A stretch of 64,000 bases of DNA from Nocardioides sp. HDW12B (lineage in GTDB: Bacteria; Actinomycetota; Actinomycetes; Propionibacteriales; Nocardioidaceae). Positions 26,907 through 35,979 of this stretch are shown one piece after another (within the stretch, counting starts at the first letter, position 1; every line of letters begins with the position of its first letter). Under the pieces are notes generated by a model, which searched no databases, had not been told where the DNA came from, and was given only the letters and a program-made list of their open reading frames with translations. Position numbers and translations under genes: made by a program. The stretch spans positions 3,658,001 to 3,722,000 of the forward strand of contig NZ_CP049867.1 in assembly GCF_011299595.1 (NCBI RefSeq), read 5' to 3'.

Positions 26907-27043
26907 GGTCTCCCCCTCCGTCCCCCGGACCGGACCCGGGCGGTGACCCGGACCCGGACTGCTGAATCGGCAGCATAGTGGGCGAACCGGGCTGACAACG
27001 GAGCCTTCCCGTCGGCAGGTGGCCGGCACTAGGGTCGGGCGGC

Positions 27044-29080
27044 GTGAGCCGGACCGCTTCCCTGCGCCGCGTCGCGACGGCGTACGTCGTGGCGCTCCTG
27101 GTCGCGACTGCCTGGGTCCTGGTCGGCCCCGACACCGGCCGGCTCTGGCTGGACGCCCTGCTCGCCGACGTGGTGGCGACCCTCGCCGTCTTCGGTTTCA
27201 GCCGGGCGCACAAGAACTCGAGCTTCTACGACGCCTACTGGAGCGTCGCTCCGCCGGTCCTCCTCGCCTTCTGGTGGATCGTCGCCGAACCGGCCGGAGA
27301 CGCCGCCCGCTCCGCCCTGGTCGCCCTGGTCGTCGTCGTGTGGTCGGTGCGGCTGACGGCGAACTGGCTGGTCGGCTTCCCCGGGCTGCACCACGAGGAC
27401 TGGCGCTACCCGCTGCTGCGCGAGCGCGCCGGCCGCGCCGAGCTCGCGGTCGACCTGGTCGCGATCCACCTGGTGCCGACGCTGCAGGTCTTCGCCGGGA
27501 TGCTCCCCGTGTACGTCGTGCTGACGCGGCCCGGGCGCGGGCTCGGCTGGCTGGACGTCGTCGCGGCCGTCGTCGGGCTGGGAGCGATCGCCCTCGAGAC
27601 CGTCGCCGACCTGCAGATGCGGCGCTTCGTGCGGGACCGCTCTCCCGGGGAGGTGATGGACCGCGGGCTGTGGGGCTGGTCGCGGCACCCGAACTACCTG
27701 GGCGAGCTGGGCTTCTGGGTCTCGCTGGCGCTCTTCGGCCTGGCCGCGTCACCTGGTGACGGCTGGTGGCTGTTCGCCGGGGCCCTGGCGATGCTCGCGA
27801 TGTTCCTCGGCGCCAGCATCCCGATGATGGAGCAGCGCAACCTCGAGCGGCGGGCGGGCTACGCCGACGTCGTCGCGGGTGCCGCGCTTCCTGCCCCGGC
27901 CGTGGCGCGGCACGAGTCGTCCGACGGCGGAGCGCTCGTGACCCGACCGCGCGTCGTGGTCGCCGGCCTCGGCGACACGGGCGTGCTGACCGCGGTCCGC
28001 CTCACCCGTCACGTCGACGTCGTGGGGATCTCCTCGAAGCCGGGACTGGTGAGCGGCCAGGAGCTCGGTCGCCGGCTGGCCCGCCCGGAGGAGTGGCAGC
28101 GCGACTACCGGATCGGCTTCGACCGCTTCCGCGGCCTGCGCCGCGCGCGGACGGTGCACGCGACGCTGACCGGCCTCGACCTCGACGGGCGCCGGGTGCT
28201 GCTCGAGACGAGCGACGGGGTCACGACGATCGAGGAGTACGACGTGCTCGTGGTCGCCAGCGGGGTGACCAACGGCTTCTGGCGACGGCCCGACCTGCAG
28301 TCCCCAGCGGAGGTCGACGCGGACCTGCGCAGCGCCCACGAGCAGCTGGCGGCCGCCGGGAGCGTGGTCGTCGTGGGAGGCGGCGCGGCCGCGGTCGGCA
28401 CGGCGGCGAACCTCGCCGGTCGCTGGCCGGACACCGAGGTGCACCTGCACTTCCCCGGCGAGCGGGCCCTGCCGCAGCACCACCCGCGGGTCTGGCGCAC
28501 GGTCCGTCGTCGACTCGAGCGGCTCGGGGTCGCGCTCCACCCGGGTCACCGCGCCGTCGTGCCGGAGGGGTTCGCCTGCGACCGGATCACCCAGGGACCG
28601 GTGGCCTGGTCGACCGGGCAGGAGTCGTCGTACTCCGACGCCGTGGTCTGGGCGATCGGGCGGGTGCGTCCCAACACCGCGTGGCTGCCGGCGAGCCTGC
28701 TCGACGACGACGGGTTCGTCCGGGTGACGCCGCAGCTGCAGGTGCCCGGCCACCCGGAGGTGTTCGCGGTCGGCGACGTGGCCGCCACCGACCCGCTGCG
28801 CTCCTCGGCGCGCAACCGGGCCGACCGGCTCCTCGCCCGCAACGTCCGGGCCCACCTCGCGGGCCGTGCGCTGCGCGCCTACCGGCCCCCGGGTCGTCGG
28901 TGGGGGTCGGTGCTCGGCGCGCAGCACGACGGGCTCCAGGTCTTCGCGCCCGACGGTCGGGGCTACCGCATCCCCCGGTGGTCGGTCGACACCGTGCTCC
29001 AGCCGTGGGTCGTCCGGTGGGGGATCTACCGCGGAGTCAGCGCAGGGCGAGGCAGCCGGAGGTGTCGGTCTCCCAGGTGA
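27044..29080 (+). CDS. fusion of DUF1295 membrane domain and FAD-dependent oxidoreductase
   Basis: One uninterrupted frame of 678 residues joins two families. Residues 1 to about 290 are a DUF1295/steroid-5-alpha-reductase-like membrane protein with some seven helices and the signature MDRGLWGWSRHPNYLGELGF. From about residue 300 a pyridine-nucleotide-disulfide-oxidoreductase-like flavoprotein of the FSP1/AIF type begins: VVVAGLGDTGVLTAVRL for FAD, VVVVGGGAAAVGTAANLAG for NAD(P), and EVFAVGDVAA for the FAD ribityl. A GTG at the junction (about 27939, VTRPRVVVAG) could start the second part separately. The start follows TAGGGT by 8 nt, so it is probably leaderless. The substrate is unknown; quinone or lipid reduction is a guess. 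The 3' end overlaps the convergent thioesterase gene by 44 nt. Confidence 0.78.
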   Translation: MSRTASLRRVATAYVVALLVATAWVLVGPDTGRLWLDALLADVVATLAVFGFSRAHKNSSFYDAYWSVAPPVLLAFWWIVAEPAGDAARSALVALVVVVWSVRLTANWLVGFPGLHHEDWRYPLLRERAGRAELAVDLVAIHLVPTLQVFAGMLPVYVVLTRPGRGLGWLDVVAAVVGLGAIALETVADLQMRRFVRDRSPGEVMDRGLWGWSRHPNYLGELGFWVSLALFGLAASPGDGWWLFAGALAMLAMFLGASIPMMEQRNLERRAGYADVVAGAALPAPAVARHESSDGGALVTRPRVVVAGLGDTGVLTAVRLTRHVDVVGISSKPGLVSGQELGRRLARPEEWQRDYRIGFDRFRGLRRARTVHATLTGLDLDGRRVLLETSDGVTTIEEYDVLVVASGVTNGFWRRPDLQSPAEVDADLRSAHEQLAAAGSVVVVGGGAAAVGTAANLAGRWPDTEVHLHFPGERALPQHHPRVWRTVRRRLERLGVALHPGHRAVVPEGFACDRITQGPVAWSTGQESSYSDAVVWAIGRVRPNTAWLPASLLDDDGFVRVTPQLQVPGHPEVFAVGDVAATDPLRSSARNRADRLLARNVRAHLAGRALRAYRPPGRRWGSVLGAQHDGLQVFAPDGRGYRIPRWSVDTVLQPWVVRWGIYRGVSAGRGSRRCRSPR

Positions 29081-29534
29081 GCTCGGCGTCGCGGGCGATG
29101 CGGGTGTCGAGCTTGGCCGCGATGTCGTCGGGCCAGGGCGCCGTGTGCCGCGTCTCCATGTCGATGTGGAGGAAGATCTCCTCCATCACAAAGCTGAGCC
29201 GCTGGTGGGACTCGTCGAGCAGGTAGACCAGCGCGTGCGCTGCCCGCTCGGAGCGGCCCAGGAGGCGGACGCGGGCCGACATGCGGTCACCGGTGCGCAG
29301 CTCGGCCAGGTAGGTCAGGTGGTGCTCGGCGGAGAAGCACGCGTGCCCCTGCGCCGGCCACTGCGGCGGGATGCCCAGCTCCACGAGCGACTCGTCGAGG
29401 CCCTCGCTGGCGATGCCCGTGTAGTGACGGACGTTGAGGTGGCCGTTGACGTCCTCGAACGCGATCGGCACCGGCTGCTCGCTGTACGCCGACAGGCCGA
29501 CGAGCTGGTCGTAGGTGGGGTGCTGTGACTTCAC
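29037..29534 (-). CDS. thioesterase family protein (hot-dog fold)
   Basis: The 165-residue protein has the 4HBT-type pattern. The segment IAFEDVNGHLNVRHYTGIAS carries the Asp/Asn/Tyr region of acyl-CoA thioesterases, followed by FSAEHHLTYLAELRTGDRMS for the central strands and VMEEIFLHIDMETRHTAPW near the end. Hydrolysis of an acyl-CoA is the expected role; the chain length is unknown. GTG at 29534 follows TAGCCT by 7 nt with no ribosome site, so it is probably leaderless. Confidence 0.8.
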   Translation of the reverse strand: MKSQHPTYDQLVGLSAYSEQPVPIAFEDVNGHLNVRHYTGIASEGLDESLVELGIPPQWPAQGHACFSAEHHLTYLAELRTGDRMSARVRLLGRSERAAHALVYLLDESHQRLSFVMEEIFLHIDMETRHTAPWPDDIAAKLDTRIARDAELTWETDTSGCLALR

Positions 29535-29609
29535 CGGGCTGAGGCTACCGCTCGCACGCGCTCCGGGGGGCGGTGAACGGGTGCACTCCGATGCACACGG
29601 GCGTCGTCC

Positions 29610-30395
29610 TCAGCCCCCGTCGAAGGCGTCGCGGAAGCGCGCGAGCGCCACCAGGCTGTCCTCGGACGCCCACGCCTCCAGGCCGACCACGCCGTCGTAG
29701 CCGAGGTCACGCAGGGCCGCGGCCACGGCGGCGTACCGGATCTCGCCCGTGCCCGGCTCGCAGCGCCCCGGTACGTCGGCGACCTGGATCTCGCCGATCA
29801 GCGGCAGGCAGTCGCGCACCAGCTCGATGAGGTTCCCCTCGCCGATCTGGGCGTGGTAGAGGTCGAGGTTCATCCGCAGGTGCGGGCTGTCGACGGCGGC
29901 GACGAGCGCGCGCGTGTCGGCAGCACGGGCGAAAGGGACGCCCGGGTGGTCGACGGCCGTGTTCAGGTTCTCCAGACAAAAAGTGACACCCTCGCGCTCC
30001 CCCAGGGCCGCGACGCGGCCGAGCGTGTCGACGGCGCGCTCGTGCATCTCCGGCGTCACCGTCCCGACCGGGCGGACCGGTAGGCCGCCCGGACCGAGCC
30101 CGGTGCCGTGGAGGTTGAGGTTCGGCTCGCCCATCGTGGCGGCGGCGCGGACCGACTGCTCCGCCGTGCGCAGCAGCGCCTCGATGCCGTCGGGCTCCGT
30201 CAGGTCACCCTCGACGTAGCCGGTCACTGACGTGAAGCGCGCGCCCGTGGCGGCGAGGGCGTCGAGGTCCTTCGTCGTCCAGTCCCAGATCTCGACGGCG
30301 AAGCCGAGGTCGTGCAGCGCACGGGCCCGCTCCTCGACGGGCCGGTCGAGGAGCACCATCTCGGCGCAGACCGCCAGCGTGTACGGCGTGCTCAT
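29610..30395 (-). CDS. TIM-barrel sugar isomerase/epimerase (hydroxypyruvate isomerase-like)
   Basis: The 261-residue protein has the AP-endonuclease-2/xylose-isomerase-like TIM barrel. Metal and substrate residues appear in FCLENLNTAVDHPG (Glu), MNLDLYHAQIGEGN (Asp and His), IQVADVPGRCEPGTGEI (Asp, Arg) and GLEAWAS (Glu). It resembles Hyi/IolI-type isomerases; the exact sugar is unknown. The ATG overlaps the stop of the Gfo/Idh/MocA gene (ATGA), so the two are translationally coupled and probably act in one catabolic route. Confidence 0.85.
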   Translation of the reverse strand: MSTPYTLAVCAEMVLLDRPVEERARALHDLGFAVEIWDWTTKDLDALAATGARFTSVTGYVEGDLTEPDGIEALLRTAEQSVRAAATMGEPNLNLHGTGLGPGGLPVRPVGTVTPEMHERAVDTLGRVAALGEREGVTFCLENLNTAVDHPGVPFARAADTRALVAAVDSPHLRMNLDLYHAQIGEGNLIELVRDCLPLIGEIQVADVPGRCEPGTGEIRYAAVAAALRDLGYDGVVGLEAWASEDSLVALARFRDAFDGG

Positions 30396-31420
30396 CGCGC
30401 CACCCGCGCGGGGGCGCCGGACTCGACCGATGCGATCGCGGCCAGCGCGACCGCGAAGGCGCGGTGGGCGTCGTGCCCGCCGACCGAGGGCGCACGGCCC
30501 TCCCGGACGGCGGTGACGAACTCCTCGAGCTCGGCCGCGTAGGCGCCGCCGAAGAGCTCGACGTCGCTGCGCGCGGTCTCGACGTGACGGCCGCCGACGT
30601 TGCTGAGGCGCAGGGACGACCGGGCGCCGTCCCCCATCGTCACCATGCCGGCCGAGCCGAACACCTCGCCCCGGACGTCGTAGCCGTAGGCGGCGGAGAA
30701 GCTGGCCTCGGCCACCGCGATGGCGCCGTTGTCGAAGGTGACGACGACGACGGCGGTGTCGAGCAGGCCGGCGTCCTTGAAGTCCGGGGCGACGAGGGCG
30801 TCGGCGGTGGCGTGGACGCTGACGGCCTCGACGCCGGGGTTGAGCCACAGCAGCGTGTCGAAGTCGTGGATGAGGGTCTGGGTGAAGATCGTCCACGGCG
30901 GGACGCCGCCAGGATCGGCGAGCCCGGGGTCCCGGGTGACCGAGCGGAGGATCTGCGGGGTGCCGACCGCACCGTCGGTGACGAGCCGGTGCGCCGCGGC
31001 CCAGTCGGGGACGAAGCGGCGGTTGAAGCCGACCTGGAGCGCGACACCCGCGTCGGCGGCGGCCTGCGTGGCGGTGGCGATCTCCTCGAGGCTCATGCCC
31101 ATCGGCTTCTCGCAGAAGACGTGCTTGCCGGCGGCAGCCGCCGCGACGACCAGCCCGGCGTGGGCGGTGGAGGACGCGGTGATGACGACCGCGTCGACCG
31201 CGGGGTCGGCGACAAGTTCGTCGGCGTCGGTGGTGGCGCGTGCGCCCAGGGGCCCGGCGAGGTCCTCGGCGACACCGGGACGGGGGTCGGCGACCGCCAC
31301 GAGGTGAGCGCCGTGGACGCGGCGGGCGAGCAGCCCGGCGTGCGAGGTGCCGATACGGCCGGCTCCGATCAGGCCGACGCGGACGGGCGCGGTGCCGGCG
31401 GGGTCGAGGTGGTGGGACAC
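30392..31420 (-). CDS. Gfo/Idh/MocA family NAD-dependent dehydrogenase (inositol dehydrogenase-like)
   Basis: The 342-residue enzyme has an N-terminal Rossmann domain with VRVGLIGAGRIGTSHAGLLA, the motif AAGKHVFCEKPMGMSLEE carrying the conserved Lys, and the catalytic His region TQTLIHDFDTLLWL. IolG-type polyol or inositol oxidation fits best, and the isomerase gene just downstream supports sugar catabolism. GTG at 31420 is chosen because AGAGGAAG lies 4 nt upstream; ATG at 31447 is an alternative that would add nine residues. The LacI-type operator lies just upstream, so expression is probably induced by the substrate. Confidence 0.85.
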   Translation of the reverse strand: MSHHLDPAGTAPVRVGLIGAGRIGTSHAGLLARRVHGAHLVAVADPRPGVAEDLAGPLGARATTDADELVADPAVDAVVITASSTAHAGLVVAAAAAGKHVFCEKPMGMSLEEIATATQAAADAGVALQVGFNRRFVPDWAAAHRLVTDGAVGTPQILRSVTRDPGLADPGGVPPWTIFTQTLIHDFDTLLWLNPGVEAVSVHATADALVAPDFKDAGLLDTAVVVVTFDNGAIAVAEASFSAAYGYDVRGEVFGSAGMVTMGDGARSSLRLSNVGGRHVETARSDVELFGGAYAAELEEFVTAVREGRAPSVGGHDAHRAFAVALAAIASVESGAPARVAR

Positions 31421-31449
31421 GGGCTTCCTCTGGCGTGGTCGAGTCATGA

Positions 31450-31462
31450 CTAGCGCGCTCTA
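31450..31462. promoter_or_regulatory. LacI-type operator A
   Basis: CTAGCGCGCTCTA is identical to the sequence at 31509-31521, 59 bp away, and contains the 8-bp palindrome AGCGCGCT typical of LacI-family sites with a central CG. Here it is also flanked by GACTAG and CTAGTC as outer arms. It lies before the dehydrogenase gene. Confidence 0.75.
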
Positions 31463-31508
31463 GTCTGGAGGGGCGTCGAGCCCGGGTCAAGGGCGATGGC
31501 ACCGCGGG

Positions 31509-31521
31509 CTAGCGCGCTCTA
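31509..31521. promoter_or_regulatory. LacI-type operator B
   Basis: CTAGCGCGCTCTA is the second exact copy. It runs into the likely -10 box of the LacI gene (TACTGT, 31520-31525), so binding would give autorepression. Spacing to operator A allows looping. Confidence 0.75.
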
Positions 31522-31585
31522 CTGTGGTCCCGGGTCGCGCTGCGCCTGTCGCGGTCCCCACCAGGAGTCGACGACGGGAGCCGCC

Positions 31586-32647
31586 GTGGCACAGGACGCG
31601 CGAGCGCGCACGGTCACCATGCTCGACGTCGCCCGGCGAGCGGGGGTCTCGCGTGCCCTGGTGTCGATCGTCTTCCGGGACGCGCCCGGCGCGAGTGACG
31701 CGACGCGCGAGCGCGTGCGCGCCGCCGCGGCAGAGCTCGGCTACCGGCCCGACCAGCGCGCGCGGCTGCTCGGGCGGCACCGCACGCGCACCGTCGGGGT
31801 CGTCTTCGGGCTGCACCGCGAGTTCCACGGCCAGGTGGTCGAGGACCTCTACCGCGCCGCTGAGGGGAGTGGCTACGAGCTGGCCCTCGGGGCGTCGGCA
31901 CCCAGCCGGGGCGAGGCGCAGGCGGCACGAGCCCTGCTGGACTACCGGTGCGAGGCGCTGGTGCTGCTGGGCCCCACGCTCTCCGTGGCCGCGCTCGAGG
32001 ACCTCGCGGCGGCGGTCCCGGTCGTGGTGGTCGCGCGGGCGGTGAGGTCGAGCGCCGTCGACGTCGTCCGCACCGACGACGTCGCCGGGGCGAGGATGGC
32101 CACCGACCACCTGCTCGACCTCGGGCACACCGCGGTCGCGCACGTGGACGGAGGCCGGGCGCCCGGGGCGGCCGAGCGACGCCGCGGCTACCGGGCGGCG
32201 CTGGCGGCGCGAGGGCTGTCCGCGGGGGCGCGGGTCGTGCCCGGCGGCCTCGACGAGGCCTCCGGTGAGGTGGCAGCCGCGGCCCTGCTGGACGGCCGTC
32301 CGACCGTCACGGCGGTGACGGCGTTCAACGACCACTGCGCCACCGGCCTGCTCTTCGCCGCGCGGGCGCGCGGTTCGTCGGTGCCCGGGCACCTGTCACT
32401 GGTCGGGTACGACGACAGCGCGGTGGCGCGGCTGGGCAGCGTGCAGCTCACCACCGTGGCCCAGGACTCGCCGGCCCTGGCCACGGCTGCCCTCGGGCTC
32501 GCCCTCCGTCGGCTGGAGGACGGACCGTCGACCCCCAACGGCGACGGGGTCCGAGACCGAGGTCGGGGTGGAGACAGCGGCGGCCGGCGCGAGGTCGTCG
32601 TACCGCCGCGCCTCGTGGTCCGCGGCACCACCGCGCCACCCCGGTGA
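31586..32647 (+). CDS. LacI family transcriptional regulator
   Basis: The 353-residue protein has the LacI headpiece TMLDVARRAGVSRALVSIVF and hinge helix region RARLLGRHRTRTVGVVF, followed by the periplasmic-binding-protein-like ligand domain (SLVGYDDSAVARLGSVQLTT is a family landmark). The C-terminus has an unusual Asp/Gly/Arg-rich stretch (GVRDRGRGGDSGGRR) before the last strand. The GTG start has GGGAG upstream. It is divergent from the dehydrogenase/isomerase operon and should repress it and itself through operators A and B; the inducer is probably the pathway sugar or polyol. Confidence 0.9.
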   Translation: MAQDARARTVTMLDVARRAGVSRALVSIVFRDAPGASDATRERVRAAAAELGYRPDQRARLLGRHRTRTVGVVFGLHREFHGQVVEDLYRAAEGSGYELALGASAPSRGEAQAARALLDYRCEALVLLGPTLSVAALEDLAAAVPVVVVARAVRSSAVDVVRTDDVAGARMATDHLLDLGHTAVAHVDGGRAPGAAERRRGYRAALAARGLSAGARVVPGGLDEASGEVAAAALLDGRPTVTAVTAFNDHCATGLLFAARARGSSVPGHLSLVGYDDSAVARLGSVQLTTVAQDSPALATAALGLALRRLEDGPSTPNGDGVRDRGRGGDSGGRREVVVPPRLVVRGTTAPPR

Positions 32648-32664
32648 GCCCAGGCCGAGCGGTA

Positions 32665-32680
32665 TCGAACGTGTCTTCGG
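32665..32680. promoter_or_regulatory. degenerate SOS box upstream of the second HNH gene
   Basis: TCGAACGTGTCTTCGG matches TCGAAC-N4-GTTCGA at ten of twelve arm positions. It lies 33 nt before the ATG of the second DUF222/HNH gene, whose -10 box TAGCCT (32701-32706) is downstream of it. The position is less ideal than at 1913-1928. Confidence 0.4.
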
Positions 32681-32712
32681 ATTGTGTCGGAGGTGTCTCC
32701 TAGCCTGGTCGC

Positions 32713-34358
32713 ATGAGCAGTCAGCGGTGGGACCCGGACCCGGAGACGGGGCTGCACCGCGACGCTGCCCGGGTGCTGGCCGACTCGACCGCCGCCGTCC
32801 GGTCGCGGCGGCTCGCCGAGGTGCACGACCTCGACGTCCTGCTCGAGTGGGCCGACCTGCACGCAGCCGACCCGACGCACGGACCGCTGGGGCGCGCGGC
32901 GCGGAAGGTCGGCAACGTCCTGGTGCGCGTCGGCGGCGAGGGCACCCCGGGCGTCCAGGACTTCTGCCTCGGGGAGATCGCGATGGCGCGCGGCACCGGC
33001 GTCACCGCCACCCGCAACGCCCTGGCCGACGCGCTCGACCTGACCCACCGGCTCCCCCGGACCTGGGCGGTCTGCCGCGCGGGTGAGGCGGAGGTCGGCA
33101 TCGCCCGCCAGGTCGCGAAGATCTCCGGCACCTGCCCGCCGACCGCACCTGGGTCGTCGACGTCGCCGTTGCCCGGATGATCGCCCACCACTCCGGCGGG
33201 CGTGTCCTCGACGTCGCCGAGGCCAAGGTCATCGAGGCCGACCAGGCCCTGCACCAGGAGCGGGTCGAGGCCGAGCGGCGACGGCGCTTCGTCGGCTTCA
33301 CCCGCACCGACGAGACCGGTCTCCGCACCATCATCGCCCGCGTGAAGGCCGGCGACGCGGTCTGGGTGCAGGCGACCGTGGAGCGCGTCCGCGAGATCAT
33401 CGCGCCGTCCCACCCCGACCTCGACGCCGACGAGCTGCGGTCGGAGGCCTTCGGCTGGCTCGCCCGTCCTGCCGAGCTGCTCGCGCTGCTCCTCGAGCAC
33501 ACCACCGACGAGCCCGTCGGGACTGACAGCAGGAACGACGGCGGCGCCAACGCCGACGTCCGCCAACAGAACACCACCGACGAGCACGGGGAGCCCGACG
33601 ACCGCACTGCCGCTGTGGAGCCGCCGGGGGCGGCCGAGCCCGCTGAGCCCACCGCGCTGAACCGCGCGATCGCCTTCCCCCGCGACCTGCTCGGCGCCCT
33701 GCTCGAGCACGACCTAGCGGCACTGAGGCCGACGGCCACCCTCTACCTCCACCTCGCCAGCTCCGCGCTGCGTCCCGCACGGACGACGGGCGGCACGTGC
33801 GCGGGGTCCGAACGCTCCGGGGGCGTGGCGCGCGTGGAGGACCTCGGCCCCTTCGGCCTCGAGCAGCTGCCGGACCTGCTCGGCCACACCCGGCTGCGGA
33901 TCACGCCGGTCCTCGACCTGTCCGACCGGGTCCGCAGCAGGGCGTACGAGCACCCGGAGGCGTCGAGGGACCGGGTGCACCTCCTCACCGGCGGCGACTA
34001 CTGGCCGTTCGCGACCTCGACCTCCCGCCGGGTGGATCTCGACCACCCGACGCCGTACGACCACGACGCGGCGGAACCTCCGGATCGACCCGGCCAGACC
34101 GGCACCCACAACTCCGGCCCGCTCGGTCGACAGCACCACCGGTGGAAGACGCACGCAGGCTTCCGCTCCCGCCAGTGCGGCGAGAACCGCTACGTCTGGC
34201 TGACTCCCCACGGCCTGGCCCTCGTCACCGACCACCGCGGCACGCGCCCGCTCAACCCTGACGTCGCTCGCACCATCCACGACGCCCCCTCCGGGGTCGA
34301 CGTCTACCCGAGCGACCTTCAGGTCCGGCTCGACCTCGCGTCCGACGACACCTCCTGA
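32713..34358 (+). pseudogene. DUF222 / HNH endonuclease gene, frameshifted
   Basis: The gene is split by one frameshift. The first part (32713-33180) reads MSSQRWDPDPETGLHRD through TWAVCRAGEAEVGIARQVAK and then loses sense. In another frame, RHLPADRTWVVDVAVARMIA continues the family pattern from about 33128 to the end at 34358, including the HNH-like part (VDLDHPTPYDHD, QHHRWKTHAG, RYVWLTPHG). The change equals loss of one base between about 33118 and 33130. The HNH of this copy lacks the Cys pairs seen in the copy at 152-1909, as in other divergent members. The ATG follows TAGCCT by 6 nt, so it was leaderless. A sequencing error cannot be excluded. The end overlaps the DinB gene by 40 nt. 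Confidence 0.75.
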
Positions 34359-35101
34359 GCGCGGCGCGCGAGCACGTCCAGGTCGCGCACGGCGTACCGG
34401 TGGTGCTCCCACTCCTCGTTGAGGATCACGTGCAGGCAGGACAGCACCGTCTCCGGGTGCTGGGGCGACCACGGGTTGGCGCGCGTCTCGGCCAACACGT
34501 CGGTGGTGGCGCCGGCGATGAACTCCCGCACCATGCCCCTCCGCTCGGCACGGACCGCCAGCACCTCGTCGTACGACGGGAGCCCCGACGTGAAGACCGA
34601 CGTGTCGTAGCCGTCGGTGGCGTACTCCGCGTTCGGCTGGCCCAGCGGGTGGAACGGCTGCTCCTGGCCGAGGATCGCCCGGCCCAGCCAGACGTCGGTG
34701 GCCATGACCAGGTGCCGCAGCGTCTGGGCGAAGGAGAACTCGCCGTCCACCGACGCGTCCACCGTGCCGGCGGGCAGCGTGTCGACGCGTGCCAGCGTCG
34801 CCGCCCAGGTCCGCTCGACCGCCTCCCAGGCCGCACGGAGCGCGGCGGGGTCGGAGGCCAGGCGCAGCTCGCGCCCGGGGAAGCGGCGGTCGAGCTCGGC
34901 GTCGACCAGCGGGACGACGTCCACCCCGTTGACGAGCAGGCTGCCCCCGGGCTCGAGCAGCCACGGGCTGTCGACCTCCAGTCCCTGCACGTCCACGGAC
35001 CGCATCACCGCACCCGAGAGGTCCGACCGCACGAAGCGGGCTCCCCTCAGGTCGCTGTCGACGAACTCGCGCCGGTCGTCTGCGCCACTGGGCGTCGTCA
35101 T
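34319..35101 (-). CDS. DinB family protein with pentapeptide-like N-terminus
   Basis: The 260-residue protein starts with a short pentapeptide-repeat-like segment (DSDLRGARFVRSDLSGAVMR). It continues with a four-helix DinB/DUF664 domain in which likely metal ligands are in FAQTLRHLVMATDVWLGRA and HVILNEEWEHHRYAVRDLD. DinB-like proteins are often thiol-dependent metalloenzymes, but the reaction is unknown here. ATG at 35101 is chosen as the first Met of the conserved part. It is convergent with the broken HNH gene. Confidence 0.78.
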   Translation of the reverse strand: MTTPSGADDRREFVDSDLRGARFVRSDLSGAVMRSVDVQGLEVDSPWLLEPGGSLLVNGVDVVPLVDAELDRRFPGRELRLASDPAALRAAWEAVERTWAATLARVDTLPAGTVDASVDGEFSFAQTLRHLVMATDVWLGRAILGQEQPFHPLGQPNAEYATDGYDTSVFTSGLPSYDEVLAVRAERRGMVREFIAGATTDVLAETRANPWSPQHPETVLSCLHVILNEEWEHHRYAVRDLDVLARRAQEVSSDARSSRT

Positions 35102-35146
35102 GCCCCGATCCTCACCGGCGGCAGCGCGCCGGTCCACCCCTCCGGC

Positions 35147-35906
35147 TCAGCCGAGCAGCCAGCGTGCCTCGTCGACGAGACGGGCGAGGGCGACCACGAA
35201 GACCACCCCGAGCGCTCCGCGACCCACCCACGCCGCGACCGAGGCGCCCGGGACCGCCCCGCCGTGCCGGCGACGCAGCGCCTCCACCGCGACCCAGACG
35301 AGCGCGAGGCCGACGACGAGAGGGACCAGCGGCACCAGCGCCGCGAGCGGGAGCAGCGCGACGCCCAGCGGCCTGCGGGCGAAGAAGCCGTCATCCGTCA
35401 GCCACCGCTCGGCCAGGAGGGTCAGCAACGCGGCGTACACCCCGGGGATCAGCATGAACAGCGCGACGCCCAGCCCGGGGTTGCCGAGCAGGCGGTAGTC
35501 GACACCGTCGGTGTGCACCAGCTGCTCGCCGACGACGACGGCCGGCCCGACGCCGACCGAGAGCACGCGGAACCAGGTCGGTCCCACGACCAGACCGCGC
35601 AGCGCGGCGTACACGACGGCTCCCAGGGCTCCGAGCAGCCCACCGACCAGCAGCAGGTTCAGGCTGCCCAGGAGCGTGAACCGCCCGATCATGAAGCCGT
35701 CGTCGCTGGTCAGCCCGCCCATGCCGGGGTTGGTGGCCGCGAGCAGCATCATCGCCAGACGACCGCCCACGCCACCGACCAGGACACCGAGCAGGACCCC
35801 CGGCCGCGGTGATGGCGGCCAGGCGGCGCGCCGCCACGAGGCCGGCGACGCGCCATCGAAGCCGCGAGCGGTCGTCCGCGGCGGGCGCGTCGAGCAGGCT
35901 GGTCAC
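35147..35906 (-). pseudogene. membrane protein of unknown function, probable frameshift near its start
   Basis: The downstream part (GTG at 35770 to 35147, 207 residues) has about six hydrophobic helices and family-like text [20 protein letters not shown]. The conserved start seems to lie upstream in another frame: GTG at 35906 gives [20 protein letters not shown] and then [10 protein letters not shown]. Removing one G from the run of five on the coding strand (35797-35801) joins the two into [20 protein letters not shown], a credible first helix. So either one base was gained in the run or the assembly has an error. The shorter product could still be made. The family is unnamed. Confidence 0.6.
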
Positions 35907-35979
35907 CTCGGGATCGTGGCAGAGCGGTCCGGACCGCACATCGGACCTTCGGCCCGCCCCTGGGTCTAGGGTCGCCCCC

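Noticed and set aside
27044-29080. Two separate genes, DUF1295 and oxidoreductase
   Set aside because: Not preferred as the annotation because the frame is continuous with no stop; the internal GTG is recorded as an alternative.
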